This document shows, piece after piece, positions 8,652 through 16,529 of a stretch of 64,000 nucleotides of DNA. The DNA lies in assembly GCA_002835675.1 (NCBI GenBank), contig PIZR01000004.1:87381-151380 (forward strand). The letters run 5' to 3'. Every line of letters begins with the position of its first letter. Positions within the stretch are counted from its first letter, which is position 1. The DNA comes from Bacillus sp. BA3. Its GTDB lineage: Bacteria; Bacillota; Bacilli; Bacillales; DSM-1321. Both the position numbers and the translations under genes were made by a program. The notes under the pieces are model-generated. The model made no database searches, was not told where the DNA came from, and saw only the letters and a program-made list of their open reading frames with translations.

Positions 8652-8774
8652 GAAAAACCCCGGCAAACCGCTAAATTTGCTGGGGTTTTCATCTATTTAT
8701 ACGAATAAGGGGATGGGAGAAATTTCACGACGAACAAACAAAGGGGTATATGTTTGGGATGTGATAACTTCTAT
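8652..8774 (-). ncRNA. Small regulatory RNA RoxS/RsaE, copy 2 (tandem paralogue)
   Basis: This is a second complete copy of the RoxS/RsaE body on the minus strand, about 400 bp upstream of copy 1. The loop ATACCCCTTTGTTTG and the distal motif ATTTCTCCCATCCCCTTAT are unchanged, whereas the sequence between them is shorter by two T and differs at a few bases. It has its own terminator (ACCCCAGCAAA / TTTGCCGGGGT with a T run, different in sequence from that of copy 1) and its own promoter (TATAGT at 8781-8786). The leader has no Rex-like site. Keeping both C-rich motifs and an independent terminator argues for a working gene and not a decayed duplicate. Confidence 0.87.
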
Positions 8775-8780
8775 ATCTGT

Positions 8781-8810
8781 ACTATAGCAGATTACATACC
8801 TTAATTGCAA
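8781..8810 (-). promoter_or_regulatory. Promoter of RoxS copy 2
   Basis: On the minus strand TTGCAA (8805-8810) and TATAGT (8781-8786) are 18 bp apart, placing the start near 8774. Confidence 0.55.
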
Positions 8811-8816
8811 GAACTT

Positions 8817-8832
8817 TGTGCGCAACTTCACA
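8817..8832. promoter_or_regulatory. Fnr/ResD-like site between RoxS copy 2 and the small membrane protein
   Basis: The minus strand reads TGTGAAGTTGCGCACA, which fits the Bacillus Fnr box TGTGA-N6-TCACA at 9 of 10 fixed positions and also holds a ResD-like TGTGAA half site. Its centre is about 50 bp upstream of the estimated RoxS copy 2 start. It could also act on the rightward promoter at 8836-8865. Confidence 0.45.
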
Positions 8833-8835
8833 TTA

Positions 8836-8865
8836 TTGTCATATTCTTAGAATACTGCTTATTCT
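8836..8865 (+). promoter_or_regulatory. Candidate promoter of the 54-residue membrane protein gene
   Basis: TTGTCA (8836-8841) and TATTCT (8860-8865) are spaced by 18 bp on the + strand, upstream of the ribosome binding site at 8916-8923. Confidence 0.4.
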
Positions 8866-8928
8866 AAAACATACTATCTAATAAAGAGCAGATGAGCTTT
8901 TTCTGCTACCAGGTTGGAGGTGACCAAA

Positions 8929-9093
8929 TTGAAAGTCTTTATTCTTCTCATGCTCTTGATAGGGTCGCTATTTGTCCAGCTACTCGGTATCATGAACCTC
9001 ATTCCTCTGTATTTTACCTCCCCTATTTTATTTTTTGTTTTCTTTATAATTCTTCATAGCTTAAATCAGAGAAATCGTTTTAAAGGATTATGA
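8929..9093 (+). CDS. Small two-helix membrane protein (yizD position)
   Basis: This is a 54-codon frame, TTG to TGA, with GGAGGTGA six bases before the start. The product begins MKVFILLMLLIGSLFVQLLG, continues through IPLYFTSPILFFVFFIILHSL and ends in a basic tail NQRNRFKGL, so two membrane helices joined by a short Pro-containing turn are likely. In B. subtilis the small gene yizD occupies the same place between pepF and the roxS-yjbH locus, so this may be its counterpart. No function can be assigned. It is followed by a terminator shared with pepF. Confidence 0.72.
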   Translation: MKVFILLMLLIGSLFVQLLGIMNLIPLYFTSPILFFVFFIILHSLNQRNRFKGL

Positions 9094-9110
9094 CGGACAT
9101 CATATATGAT

Positions 9111-9143
9111 GAAAAGGACCCTGCAGTGCTCGGGTCCCTTTTC
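9111..9143. terminator. Bidirectional terminator, small membrane protein gene / pepF
   Basis: AAAAGGACCC pairs with GGGTCCCTTTT around a 10-base loop, with T runs on both strands between the convergent genes. Confidence 0.85.
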
Positions 9144-9148
9144 ACATC

Positions 9149-10966
9149 CTATTTATTCAAAAGCTCTTCCAACTCATTTAATTTTTCTTCGAATACATTC
9201 ATGGCTTCTTGTACAGGCTCGGCTTTTGTCATATCGACACCAGCCTTTTTGAGTACTTCAATCGGATAATCGGAACTTCCTGACTTCAAGAACTCCAGAT
9301 ACCTTTTGACAGCAGGCTCTCCTTCTTCAAGGATTTGCTTGCTCAATGCTGTTGCTGCACTGATTCCAGTCGCATATTGATAAACATAGTAATTATAGTA
9401 GAAGTGTGGAATACGCGCCCATTCCAAACCGATTTCCTCATCGATGGTCACGTTCTCGCCAAAGTATTTCTTGTTCAGCTCATAATATTCCTTAGTAAGC
9501 ATATCCGCTGTTAACGCTTCCCCATTTTGAGCCTTTAAATGTATGGTATGTTCAAACTCTGCAAACATCGTTTGCCGGAACAATGTGCCACGGAAACCTT
9601 CCAGGTAATGATTCAATAAATAAATGCGTTTCTTTTCATCTTCGATTGAATTCAGTAAATAATCATTCAACAGGTTTTCATTACAAGTCGATGCAACTTC
9701 CGCTACAAATATTGAATAATTTCCGTATGGATATGGCTGATATTTACGTGTATAGTAGCTATGGACCGAATGTCCAAACTCATGAACGAGCGTGAATAAG
9801 TTATTAACGTTATTTTGCCAGTTCATTAAAATATAAGGATTCGTCCCGTATGTACCAGAAGAATAGGCACCGCTTCGTTTCCCTTTGTTTTCATGCACAT
9901 CGACCCACCGGTTTTCAAACCCCTCTTTCAAAACATTCAAATAATCCTCCCCAAGTGGAGCAAGTCCTTTAAGGACATAATCCTTGGCCTCGTCATAAGT
10001 CACTTCCATCTTCACTTCTTTAACAAGAGGAGTGAATAGATCATACATATGAAGTTCATCTAATTGCAGTACTTTTTTACGTAAGTCAAGATAACGGTGA
10101 AGTAAAGGCAAATTGTCATTGACCGTTTTAACGAGATTATCGTATACAGTCTCCGGAATGTTGTTATTACTTAATGCCGCTTGGCGTGCTGAATCATATT
10201 TTCGAACAGTGGCATTGAAGTTATGGTTTTTCACCTCACCAGACAGGGTTGAAGCAAATGTATTGCGGAACTCCCCATACTTGCTGTATACCCCCTTAAA
10301 TGCCTCCTCACGTACACGGCGATCTTCACTCTCAAGAAAACTGATATATCTTCCGTGAGTTATTTCCACTTCATCTCCCTTTTCATCCTTGATGGTCGGG
10401 AATTTCAAATCGGCATTGTTAAGCATACCGAAAGTATTGCCCGATGCATCGAGTACTTCTGATGCCTGCGCCAATAATTCTTCCTGCTCTGCAGATAAGA
10501 TATGTGGTCTCTGAAGATTGATTTCCTCTAAAGAATGCTTGTACAATTTCAATTCTTCTTTTTCTTCCAAAAACCCTTCCACTTTGCTTTCGTCAATACT
10601 CAATAGTTCAGGAACCATAAATGAAAACGCAGCCGCTGCCTGGGCATATAAAGCTTTTGCCCGATCCTCCATCCCTTGATAAAAAGGATTGGTTGTATCT
10701 TGATCATTGCGCATATGTGAATAAGAATAAACTTTCCCTAGCTTCTCGAATACTTCATCTTGGAGTTGAAGCGCCGCGAATAATTTCTCTGCGCTTTCAC
10801 CCAACGTGCCTTTATGTGCCTCCGCCTTCTTGAGGTCTTCCTTTACCGCTTTGAAGGCAGCTTCCCAATCTTCCTCGGTTGCGAAGATATCTTCCAGTCT
10901 CCAAGTATCTTCAGGAGCTATTTCACTTCTTGAGGGTAATGTATTCGTTTTTGTTTCCTGTGCCAT
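9149..10966 (-). CDS. pepF: Oligoendopeptidase F
   Basis: This is a cytoplasmic zinc metallopeptidase of family M3B that cuts short peptides. The 605-residue protein has the N-terminal helical domain and, near residue 390, the zinc motif HEFGH inside TLVHEFGHSVHSYYT, with the downstream Glu ligand in VAEVASTCNE. Length is normal. The ATG at 10966 (MAQETKTN) follows AGGAGGAA; an upstream in-frame ATG at 11035 would add 23 residues without a ribosome binding site. B. subtilis PepF (YjbG) lies at the same place beside coiA and has been linked to turnover of signalling peptides. Confidence 0.95.
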   Translation of the reverse strand: MAQETKTNTLPSRSEIAPEDTWRLEDIFATEEDWEAAFKAVKEDLKKAEAHKGTLGESAEKLFAALQLQDEVFEKLGKVYSYSHMRNDQDTTNPFYQGMEDRAKALYAQAAAAFSFMVPELLSIDESKVEGFLEEKEELKLYKHSLEEINLQRPHILSAEQEELLAQASEVLDASGNTFGMLNNADLKFPTIKDEKGDEVEITHGRYISFLESEDRRVREEAFKGVYSKYGEFRNTFASTLSGEVKNHNFNATVRKYDSARQAALSNNNIPETVYDNLVKTVNDNLPLLHRYLDLRKKVLQLDELHMYDLFTPLVKEVKMEVTYDEAKDYVLKGLAPLGEDYLNVLKEGFENRWVDVHENKGKRSGAYSSGTYGTNPYILMNWQNNVNNLFTLVHEFGHSVHSYYTRKYQPYPYGNYSIFVAEVASTCNENLLNDYLLNSIEDEKKRIYLLNHYLEGFRGTLFRQTMFAEFEHTIHLKAQNGEALTADMLTKEYYELNKKYFGENVTIDEEIGLEWARIPHFYYNYYVYQYATGISAATALSKQILEEGEPAVKRYLEFLKSGSSDYPIEVLKKAGVDMTKAEPVQEAMNVFEEKLNELEELLNK

Positions 10967-11153
10967 AAAAAAATTCCTCCTCATTCTATAGAAACTTGCC
11001 ATTGGGCTTACTCGTAAACCGGATAGACGCCGCAATGCTTCATTCGGCGTTCATTCTTTTTAAAGCTTTTAATTCCCAGTTCTTATTACTATTTCTCCAT
11101 TAACAAAAATAATCCTGCCATTTCATCTGAATTCAAGATAAATAGAGATGTTA

Positions 11154-12362
11154 TCACAGATTATACTGGATATTCCCCTTTTCCATCATCAATTTATGCT
11201 TATCATAGAAATTTTTTTCCAAAATTTGAGCTTGATCACTGGTGAAGGGCAGGGTAAATTCCCTTTCAACTTTAAAAACCCCTTTTTCCAGCTTTGATAG
11301 ATAACCCAATTGCTCCAAAATCATGATATATTGACCTACAGGATACTCGATTGGTTTTTCATGAAGCAATGGCAATGGTCTGAACTTTATTTCCCCTTTT
11401 TTTGAGCGCTTTCTAAAAATGCAGATAATATCAGCCATAGAAATCTTTTCCCCTGTTCGTTTCTCTTGAAACACATCCATGTATAACCATGCCTGCCATT
11501 CGATCGAGGCAGTTTCAATCAACAGCATCCCCCTGACGGGAACACCCACTTCAATGGGAAGTGTCGCTGGTGTAATATGATGTGAATAAAGCTCTTCGAA
11601 AAAAGGATCGCATCTGCGCGCTGTTTTCACTCGATGCAGGGACCAGCCATTTCGTTTATATCTCCACGCAGGCAGAAAAGGGAAAACAAAGCAATTTCGG
11701 GGCAATGCCCGATTTGGGGGAAGGAGCTTTAAAGAAGCTGTTGTCAATTCGGCTAAGACGGTTCTAGGGGTAAACGGAGTGAGGTTCTTCAATACTGATA
11801 AATGATCAGTTTCCGGACAATACATCCAAAGAAACGGATGATGGAAGCTGCCGGTGACGAAGAGCCATTGGAAGCGGGTTAAACTGAATTCATACAAGCT
11901 TTTCCTTTTTAAGCGTTTTGCAGCGAGGATCCAGATTGGCTTGATGCCTATGCTTTGGTAGGCTCTTGTCCTTTCCATGAAATCCACCTCGGGGATAACT
12001 GAGCATTGAAATTCTATTGCATAGCGATTGCCTCCTATTACAGCTAAAATATCAGCCCTTTTCTTAATTTCAGGAAGGTAGGCTTCTAGATCCACTTGGT
12101 AACCATGTGATAATAACCACTGAAACAATTTTCTTTTTCCCATTAAATGATAGGCGGATTCCGGTTCTGAAGAAGCACGGCATGAAGAACTATTTTTATG
12201 TGCGAAATGAGGAATCCTGACGTTTCCCGCTTTGATGGTCATTTCCATCTTGCAGCATGGACAGTAATAATCTGCCGATTTTCTCCATTCATCAATCTCG
12301 TTTGCCGGTATCTTTTCAGGGAGGGTAATCCAAGTTCCATCTTTCTTTATCGCGGTTAGCAT
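11154..12362 (-). CDS. coiA: Competence protein CoiA
   Basis: CoiA is a competence-induced protein needed for full recombination of incoming DNA. It has 402 residues. The N-terminal part has a zinc-ribbon-like YYCPCCKMEMTIK and the HFAHKNSSSC segment. The middle holds a restriction-endonuclease-like (PD-(D/E)XK) core: EIKKRADILAV followed by YAIEFQCSVIPEVDF, whose Asp, Glu and Gln fit the active-site pattern. The ATG at 12362 is preferred because GAGGAGGAG lies just before it; an ATG 15 bases earlier falls inside the ribosome binding site. It lies upstream of pepF in the same direction, as in B. subtilis. Expression would normally depend on ComK; I did not find a convincing ComK box pair. Confidence 0.92.
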   Translation of the reverse strand: MLTAIKKDGTWITLPEKIPANEIDEWRKSADYYCPCCKMEMTIKAGNVRIPHFAHKNSSSCRASSEPESAYHLMGKRKLFQWLLSHGYQVDLEAYLPEIKKRADILAVIGGNRYAIEFQCSVIPEVDFMERTRAYQSIGIKPIWILAAKRLKRKSLYEFSLTRFQWLFVTGSFHHPFLWMYCPETDHLSVLKNLTPFTPRTVLAELTTASLKLLPPNRALPRNCFVFPFLPAWRYKRNGWSLHRVKTARRCDPFFEELYSHHITPATLPIEVGVPVRGMLLIETASIEWQAWLYMDVFQEKRTGEKISMADIICIFRKRSKKGEIKFRPLPLLHEKPIEYPVGQYIMILEQLGYLSKLEKGVFKVEREFTLPFTSDQAQILEKNFYDKHKLMMEKGNIQYNL

Positions 12363-12420
12363 ACATCTCCTCCTCATCCACTACATTCGCCTGCTTCGCT
12401 TAGGATTCCTTTTAATCCGC

Positions 12421-12450
12421 AAAAAAAAAATGCCTCATCGGCATAAAGTA
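12421..12450 (-). terminator. Terminator after cls
   Basis: ATGCC-GATGA-GGCAT hairpin on the minus strand, followed by an uninterrupted run of ten T. Confidence 0.85.
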
Positions 12451-12460
12451 AAGTTGCTAT

Positions 12461-13969
12461 CTAAAGAAGGGGTGAAAGCAATCGGCATGTGGACTCCAAT
12501 ACTTTCAAACCGAAATTCCGTTTGGAAAACGCATCAATCTCCACTTCTTGAGATACCTTTATATCTTCCAAAAAATCATTCACCAACTGCCGAGTACTTT
12601 CCGTCCTGTAGAGAAAAGCATTGACTTCGAAATTCAGGTGAAAGCTTCTCATATCCATATTGGTTGTCCCAATTGACGCCAGTTGGTCATCGACGATGAT
12701 GATTTTACTATGCATGAAGCCTTCATTATATTGGAATATACGAACTCCGGAAGCGAGCAATTCGGGAAAATAAGTTCTCGAAGCATGAAATACGATACGT
12801 TTATCGGGGTTCTTCGGTACGAGCAGCCTGACATCCAAACCACTTAAGGCAGCTACCTTCAACGCTTGAAAGATATCGTCATCAGGAACGAAATACGGAG
12901 AGGCAATCCAGACTGACTTTTCTGCCGAAGCGATCATTTTAAAAAAAATGCTTTTAATGATCGTCCACTCACTATCCGGCCCGCCGCCAATCAATTGAAC
13001 TCCGCCATGTCCATGATGGTTCGGCAGGCCAACCATGAGATATTCATCACTTAAAAAACTATTATTGGTGCTATAATACCAATCCTGCAGAAATATGAGC
13101 TGTAAAGTCCTGACCGCCTCCCCCTTTATGATAAGATGCGTATCCCGCCAAGAACCGAATTTCTGATCTTGTCCCAAATATTCATCCCCAATATTGAGAC
13201 CGCCGATGAAACCGACAGAGCCATCTATCACAATTATTTTACGATGGTTGCGAAAGTTGAATGTATTATTTAATAAAGGGAGATGCAATGGACCAAAAGC
13301 AACCATTTCAGCTCCCGCACTCCTCAGTTCATCGATATATGAACGAGCTAACTTCCAGGAACCAACCGCATCATAGAGAAACCTGACCTCTACCCCTTCT
13401 TTTACTTTCTGTATCAAGATGTCCTTTAGCAGACCGCCAATACGGTCATCCCTAACAATATAATATTCCAAATGAATATGATGTGTGGCTTTTTTTAATT
13501 CTTCGATGATATTGGAAAATGTCTCATCACCATTCCTTAAAACCCGGGTTTCAGTCGTAAATGAAATAGGGCTATTACCCAGCCTATTTGCAAGAGTGAT
13601 TAACTGCTGAGGGTTCTCGCCCATTTCCTTAATTCGGTCATTATACTCCGCCTCGCCGCTTATTTTAACGAAACTCTGTTTATCCAAAAAGTACTTCTTG
13701 CGAAATATCCTTTCTTTCCGAAAATGACGGCCAAACAAAAAGTAAAAAATGAAACCGATGAATGGGAAAGCGCAAAAAATAACCAGCCATGTTATGGTCT
13801 CGATGGGATCTCTGTTTTCCAGGAAAATGTTGAATCCAATTATCACCAAGAAAAGGGTCAATATAAGGCTGGAATAAAAAATCACCCTGCCATCGACACC
13901 ATTTATTAGAAAATACCAAGAGCCGACCAACAAGAGAATTAGCAGACCGATGCCAACTATATTCTTCAC
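12461..13969 (-). CDS. cls: Cardiolipin synthase (two HKD motifs)
   Basis: This phospholipase-D-family membrane enzyme joins two phosphatidylglycerols into cardiolipin. The 502-residue protein starts with two membrane helices (about 4-24 and 30-52) and a third near 60-80. Two catalytic HKD motifs follow: NHRKIIVIDGSVGFIGGLN (about 235) and MHSKIIIVDDQLASIGTTN (about 415). The start is GTG at 13969, seven bases after GGAGGT. B. subtilis has no cls between coiA and mecA, so this is a local difference in gene order; as I recall, members of the B. cereus group carry one here. Confidence 0.94.
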   Translation of the reverse strand: MKNIVGIGLLILLLVGSWYFLINGVDGRVIFYSSLILTLFLVIIGFNIFLENRDPIETITWLVIFCAFPFIGFIFYFLFGRHFRKERIFRKKYFLDKQSFVKISGEAEYNDRIKEMGENPQQLITLANRLGNSPISFTTETRVLRNGDETFSNIIEELKKATHHIHLEYYIVRDDRIGGLLKDILIQKVKEGVEVRFLYDAVGSWKLARSYIDELRSAGAEMVAFGPLHLPLLNNTFNFRNHRKIIVIDGSVGFIGGLNIGDEYLGQDQKFGSWRDTHLIIKGEAVRTLQLIFLQDWYYSTNNSFLSDEYLMVGLPNHHGHGGVQLIGGGPDSEWTIIKSIFFKMIASAEKSVWIASPYFVPDDDIFQALKVAALSGLDVRLLVPKNPDKRIVFHASRTYFPELLASGVRIFQYNEGFMHSKIIIVDDQLASIGTTNMDMRSFHLNFEVNAFLYRTESTRQLVNDFLEDIKVSQEVEIDAFSKRNFGLKVLESTCRLLSPLL

Positions 13970-14046
13970 CTAGACTACCTCCAATTAACAAACACAGGCA
14001 CATGATAAAAACCTCCCTGCTGAGGTAAAACACTCATTCTTGGACG

Positions 14047-14075
14047 AAAAGGCCGATTTCTACTGAAATCGGCCT
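14047..14075 (-). terminator. Terminator after mecA
   Basis: GGCCGATTTC / GAAATCGGCC perfect 10-bp stem with a 4-base loop, followed by TTTT on the minus strand. Confidence 0.88.
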
Positions 14076-14082
14076 CAACAGT

Positions 14083-14751
14083 CTATGCGAAATATTTATC
14101 GACCGTTGTGAATACATCATTTTCGATAACTATCTTCCCGTACTCTTCAAGCATATGCACCGTTATAGGTGACTCCTGACTATATTCCAATAAAAGACTT
14201 AGAACATTATCGATTTCTTCCTCATCAATTTCTGCCTCGGAAAATTCGATATAAAGATAATATTTATTCTGATAAACATAAAGTTTAGTCGTCCAGTCAT
14301 CCAAGCCATGACGCTTGCTTAATGAAATGACATCTTCAAAATCCTCGAAAGTCGTGATGAATTCAATCATACCATCTTCGAATGTCATACCACTTTCTTC
14401 ATCTTTCCCATGAAAATGTTGATCAAGAAGCGTATCCATCTTGTCTGATACATTCAAATCCCTTAACTTATCATCTGAAAGAGGCAGCTCGAGTTTCTGA
14501 CCATCTTTGGCAAGCTGGGCTTTTGTGACCAAAACTTCCAAGCCTTTTTCAAGGGCTTGAACTTGAATCCATAAAGGTCCTTCAATCATGAATTCTTCTT
14601 CTTGATGCACTTCATCCATCATTTCCCAAAAAAGTTCCTCACTTCGCTCACGGCTGTACCAAATTTCTTCGCGATCAAAGCCTCTTTCCTCAATATCTAT
14701 ATAGGAAATATAAAATTTAACTGTATCATCATTAATGCGTTCGATTTCCAT
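14083..14751 (-). CDS. mecA: Adaptor protein MecA
   Basis: MecA targets ComK and other proteins to the ClpC-ClpP protease, so it is a negative regulator of competence; it also helps assemble ClpC hexamers. The 222 residues comprise the N-terminal substrate-binding domain (MEIERINDDTVKFYISYIDI, about 1-80), an acidic linker (about 95-135, KMDTLLDQHFHGKDEESG) and the C-terminal ClpC-binding domain (FITTFEDFEDVISLSKR to the end). GGGAGAGG precedes the ATG. With coiA, spxA, spxH and comZ in the window, the region concentrates genes for competence control and Clp-dependent proteolysis. Confidence 0.95.
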   Translation of the reverse strand: MEIERINDDTVKFYISYIDIEERGFDREEIWYSRERSEELFWEMMDEVHQEEEFMIEGPLWIQVQALEKGLEVLVTKAQLAKDGQKLELPLSDDKLRDLNVSDKMDTLLDQHFHGKDEESGMTFEDGMIEFITTFEDFEDVISLSKRHGLDDWTTKLYVYQNKYYLYIEFSEAEIDEEEIDNVLSLLLEYSQESPITVHMLEEYGKIVIENDVFTTVDKYFA

Positions 14752-15200
14752 GATTCCCCTCTCCCTTCCTATCTCATTTTGAAGGGATAATAACCCCCAA
14801 GCGAAAATTGCTCTTAAAAGCTCTTTACCCGTAAGTGAATACTGTAAATCATGATAGCCATTAAAACAGACTATTTTACATCATTTTATGACAAAACCTT
14901 GAAGAAGGGAAATAAAAAACATTACTTATCTAAAAAACAATTGTTTGCCTAATATTCCATTCATTCTATAAAAAAATTCATCCGCATGCAACTATCCTAA
15001 TGCTTTCTTCAATTTTAAACTTCCTGCCATTTATGCCTTATTATATACACGGCATGATGGTGTGCATTCTTATTTTTTCTTTAAATGATGACCGGTTCAA
15101 GGAACCTGCTGCAAATCCGAAACGTCTCCTGTCCCCTATGAATCCTGTTATGTTACCCGTCATTAAGTAAAAAAAATCAGCGGAAAATCGGTTATGTATA
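14752..15200. other. Intergenic region between spxA and mecA
   Basis: About 490 bp lie between spxA and mecA on the same strand. B. subtilis has yjbE (a TerC-type membrane protein) here; no frame of that kind is present. The sequence is AT-rich, with only the spxA terminator at its right end recognised. Confidence 0.5.
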
Positions 15201-15205
15201 AAGAA

Positions 15206-15236
15206 AAAGCCCTGCACATTTCCTGGCAGAGCTTGA
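15206..15236 (-). terminator. Terminator after spxA
   Basis: On the minus strand AAGCTCTGC pairs with GCAGGGCTT (one G-U pair), followed by TTTTTC. Confidence 0.75.
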
Positions 15237-15245
15237 AAGACCTTA

Positions 15246-15641
15246 TTAGTTGACCATACGTTGTGCTTCCCGTAACTGGAAGGTACGAACTTTACGTGGT
15301 AAAAAGCGTCTTATCTCATCTTCGTTATAACCAACTTGAAGCCGTTTCTCGTCAAGGATAATTGGACGTCTCAACAGACCTGGATTTTCCTTGATCAATT
15401 TATATAGTTCTTGAAGAGGCAGGCTCTCTAAATTTACGTTTAACTTTTGGAAAGTTTTTGACCGTGTTGAAATGATTTCATCGGTTCCATCTTCAGTCAT
15501 TCGAAGAATTTCTTTAATTTCATCAATCGTTAACGGTTCTGAAAAAATGTTTCTTTCTTTATATCCAATCTCATGTTCCTCTAACCATGCTTTTGCTTTC
15601 CTGCATGAAGTACAACTAGGTGATGTATATAATGTTACCAT
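15246..15641 (-). CDS. spxA: Global stress regulator SpxA
   Basis: Spx is an ArsC-fold protein that binds the alpha subunit C-terminal domain of RNA polymerase and redirects transcription during disulfide stress. It is kept low by SpxH and ClpXP. The 131-residue length is exactly that of the family. The redox switch CTSC is at residues 10-13 ([17 protein letters not shown]). The conserved [29 protein letters not shown], including the Arg needed for thiol sensing, is at about 91-119. AGGGAGTG precedes the ATG. The gene is separated from yjbC by 1.3 kb holding a dispersed repeat and a tandem array, whereas in B. subtilis yjbC and spx form one operon. Confidence 0.96.
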   Translation of the reverse strand: MVTLYTSPSCTSCRKAKAWLEEHEIGYKERNIFSEPLTIDEIKEILRMTEDGTDEIISTRSKTFQKLNVNLESLPLQELYKLIKENPGLLRRPIILDEKRLQVGYNEDEIRRFLPRKVRTFQLREAQRMVN

Positions 15642-15691
15642 GTTTACTCACACTCCCTAAATATAGAATCGGTGATCTATGAGGGGAAATC

Positions 15692-15712
15692 TACTATTAG
15701 TATTCATAAGTA
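15692..15712. promoter_or_regulatory. TACT/AGTA dyad in the spxA leader
   Basis: TACT and AGTA half sites flank a 13-bp centre, between the -10 box and the start codon of spxA. In B. subtilis spx is repressed from downstream of its promoter by YodB and PerR, and YodB sites have TACT/AGTA arms. The spacing here differs from the N7 I recall, so the assignment is weak. Confidence 0.25.
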
Positions 15713-15757
15713 CCACTCTAATTTGAAATAATTTTAAATAAGTATTTCATTTTCTTT

Positions 15758-15786
15758 ATTATACACTAAATTATTTAAAATGAATA
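15758..15786 (-). promoter_or_regulatory. Candidate spxA promoter
   Basis: A perfect TATAAT (15758-15763, minus strand) has a weak -35 (TATTCA) 17 bp upstream. The leader would be about 110 nt. Confidence 0.4.
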
Positions 15787-16210
15787 CCCTTTTTGATATT
15801 TGGAAAAATCCTTATAAACTTCTAGTTTAGCCTGTACTATAGCTTTTTCTGTTTTTTATGTAATACATTAAAACCGCTTTTTCTAATTGAAAATACCTAC
15901 CTGCCATTCTCAGTTAACTCTCAATTCGGCCCTCATGATTTTTTTATTAACTCGTTACTTTTATTTACCCCCTATCTTTGTCAATAAACAAGTACATGTT
16001 AATATATTTTCTTTAATAAAAAGCAAATTCCTCCTTTTACAAGAAAAACCATTCTTTTAGCACATATATTTCCAAAAGTAAAAAAGTAATTCGAAAAAAT
16101 CGGCGATAAGTGAGTAATCTACCATTCGAGAAGTTATAGATATTCATTTGCCTGCAAAAAATGCACAATAAGAAAAGACAGTTTGGCTGCACTCGAAAAA
16201 ACCATAACAG

Positions 16211-16330
16211 TTGTTTTCAGAAATCCGCTCCCTTTCCCGCCGACTGTCTGCAAGCCGCATCAAAGCACGCGACTCCGGGGTCCCGGCTAGCCAGTTTTTC
16301 GGCAGAAGTGTCGCAATTTCCTTCAATCTA
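16211..16330. repeat. Degenerate copy of a Bacillaceae dispersed intergenic repeat
   Basis: This GC-rich island sits in AT-rich surroundings and begins GTTGTTTTC...CCGCTCCCTTTCCCGC. It has the same order of blocks (CTTTCC, AGCC, GGGGTC) as the element at 30481-30580. Both resemble, from memory, the ~100-120-bp non-coding repeats scattered between genes in Bacillus, with a CGCTTTCCGCGGG start and a GGGTCTC centre. The 66-codon minus-strand frame here has no ribosome binding site and lies mostly within the repeat, so I do not call it a gene. Confidence 0.5.
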
Positions 16331-16529
16331 TTGAGGGTTTTCATAGAATAGTAAAAAGCCCTAAACGATAACCTTTTATAATCGAGGTTGGGGTGAGACC
16401 ATTCCGAACCTCCTTTATGGACAAATTTTAAGAAAGAACAGTTTGCCTCAATTTTTCTTTAAAAAACGTTCCAGATGTTTTCTGCTGGAGCACTTTTTTC
16501 GGCCCTTACTGTTCTTTTTCGACGTACTT

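Noticed and set aside
8421-8708. 95-codon plus-strand frame
   Set aside because: It overlaps the RoxS copy 2 terminator, has no ribosome binding site and is AT-driven.
16144-16344. 66-codon minus-strand frame
   Set aside because: No ribosome binding site, and most of it lies in a GC-rich dispersed repeat.
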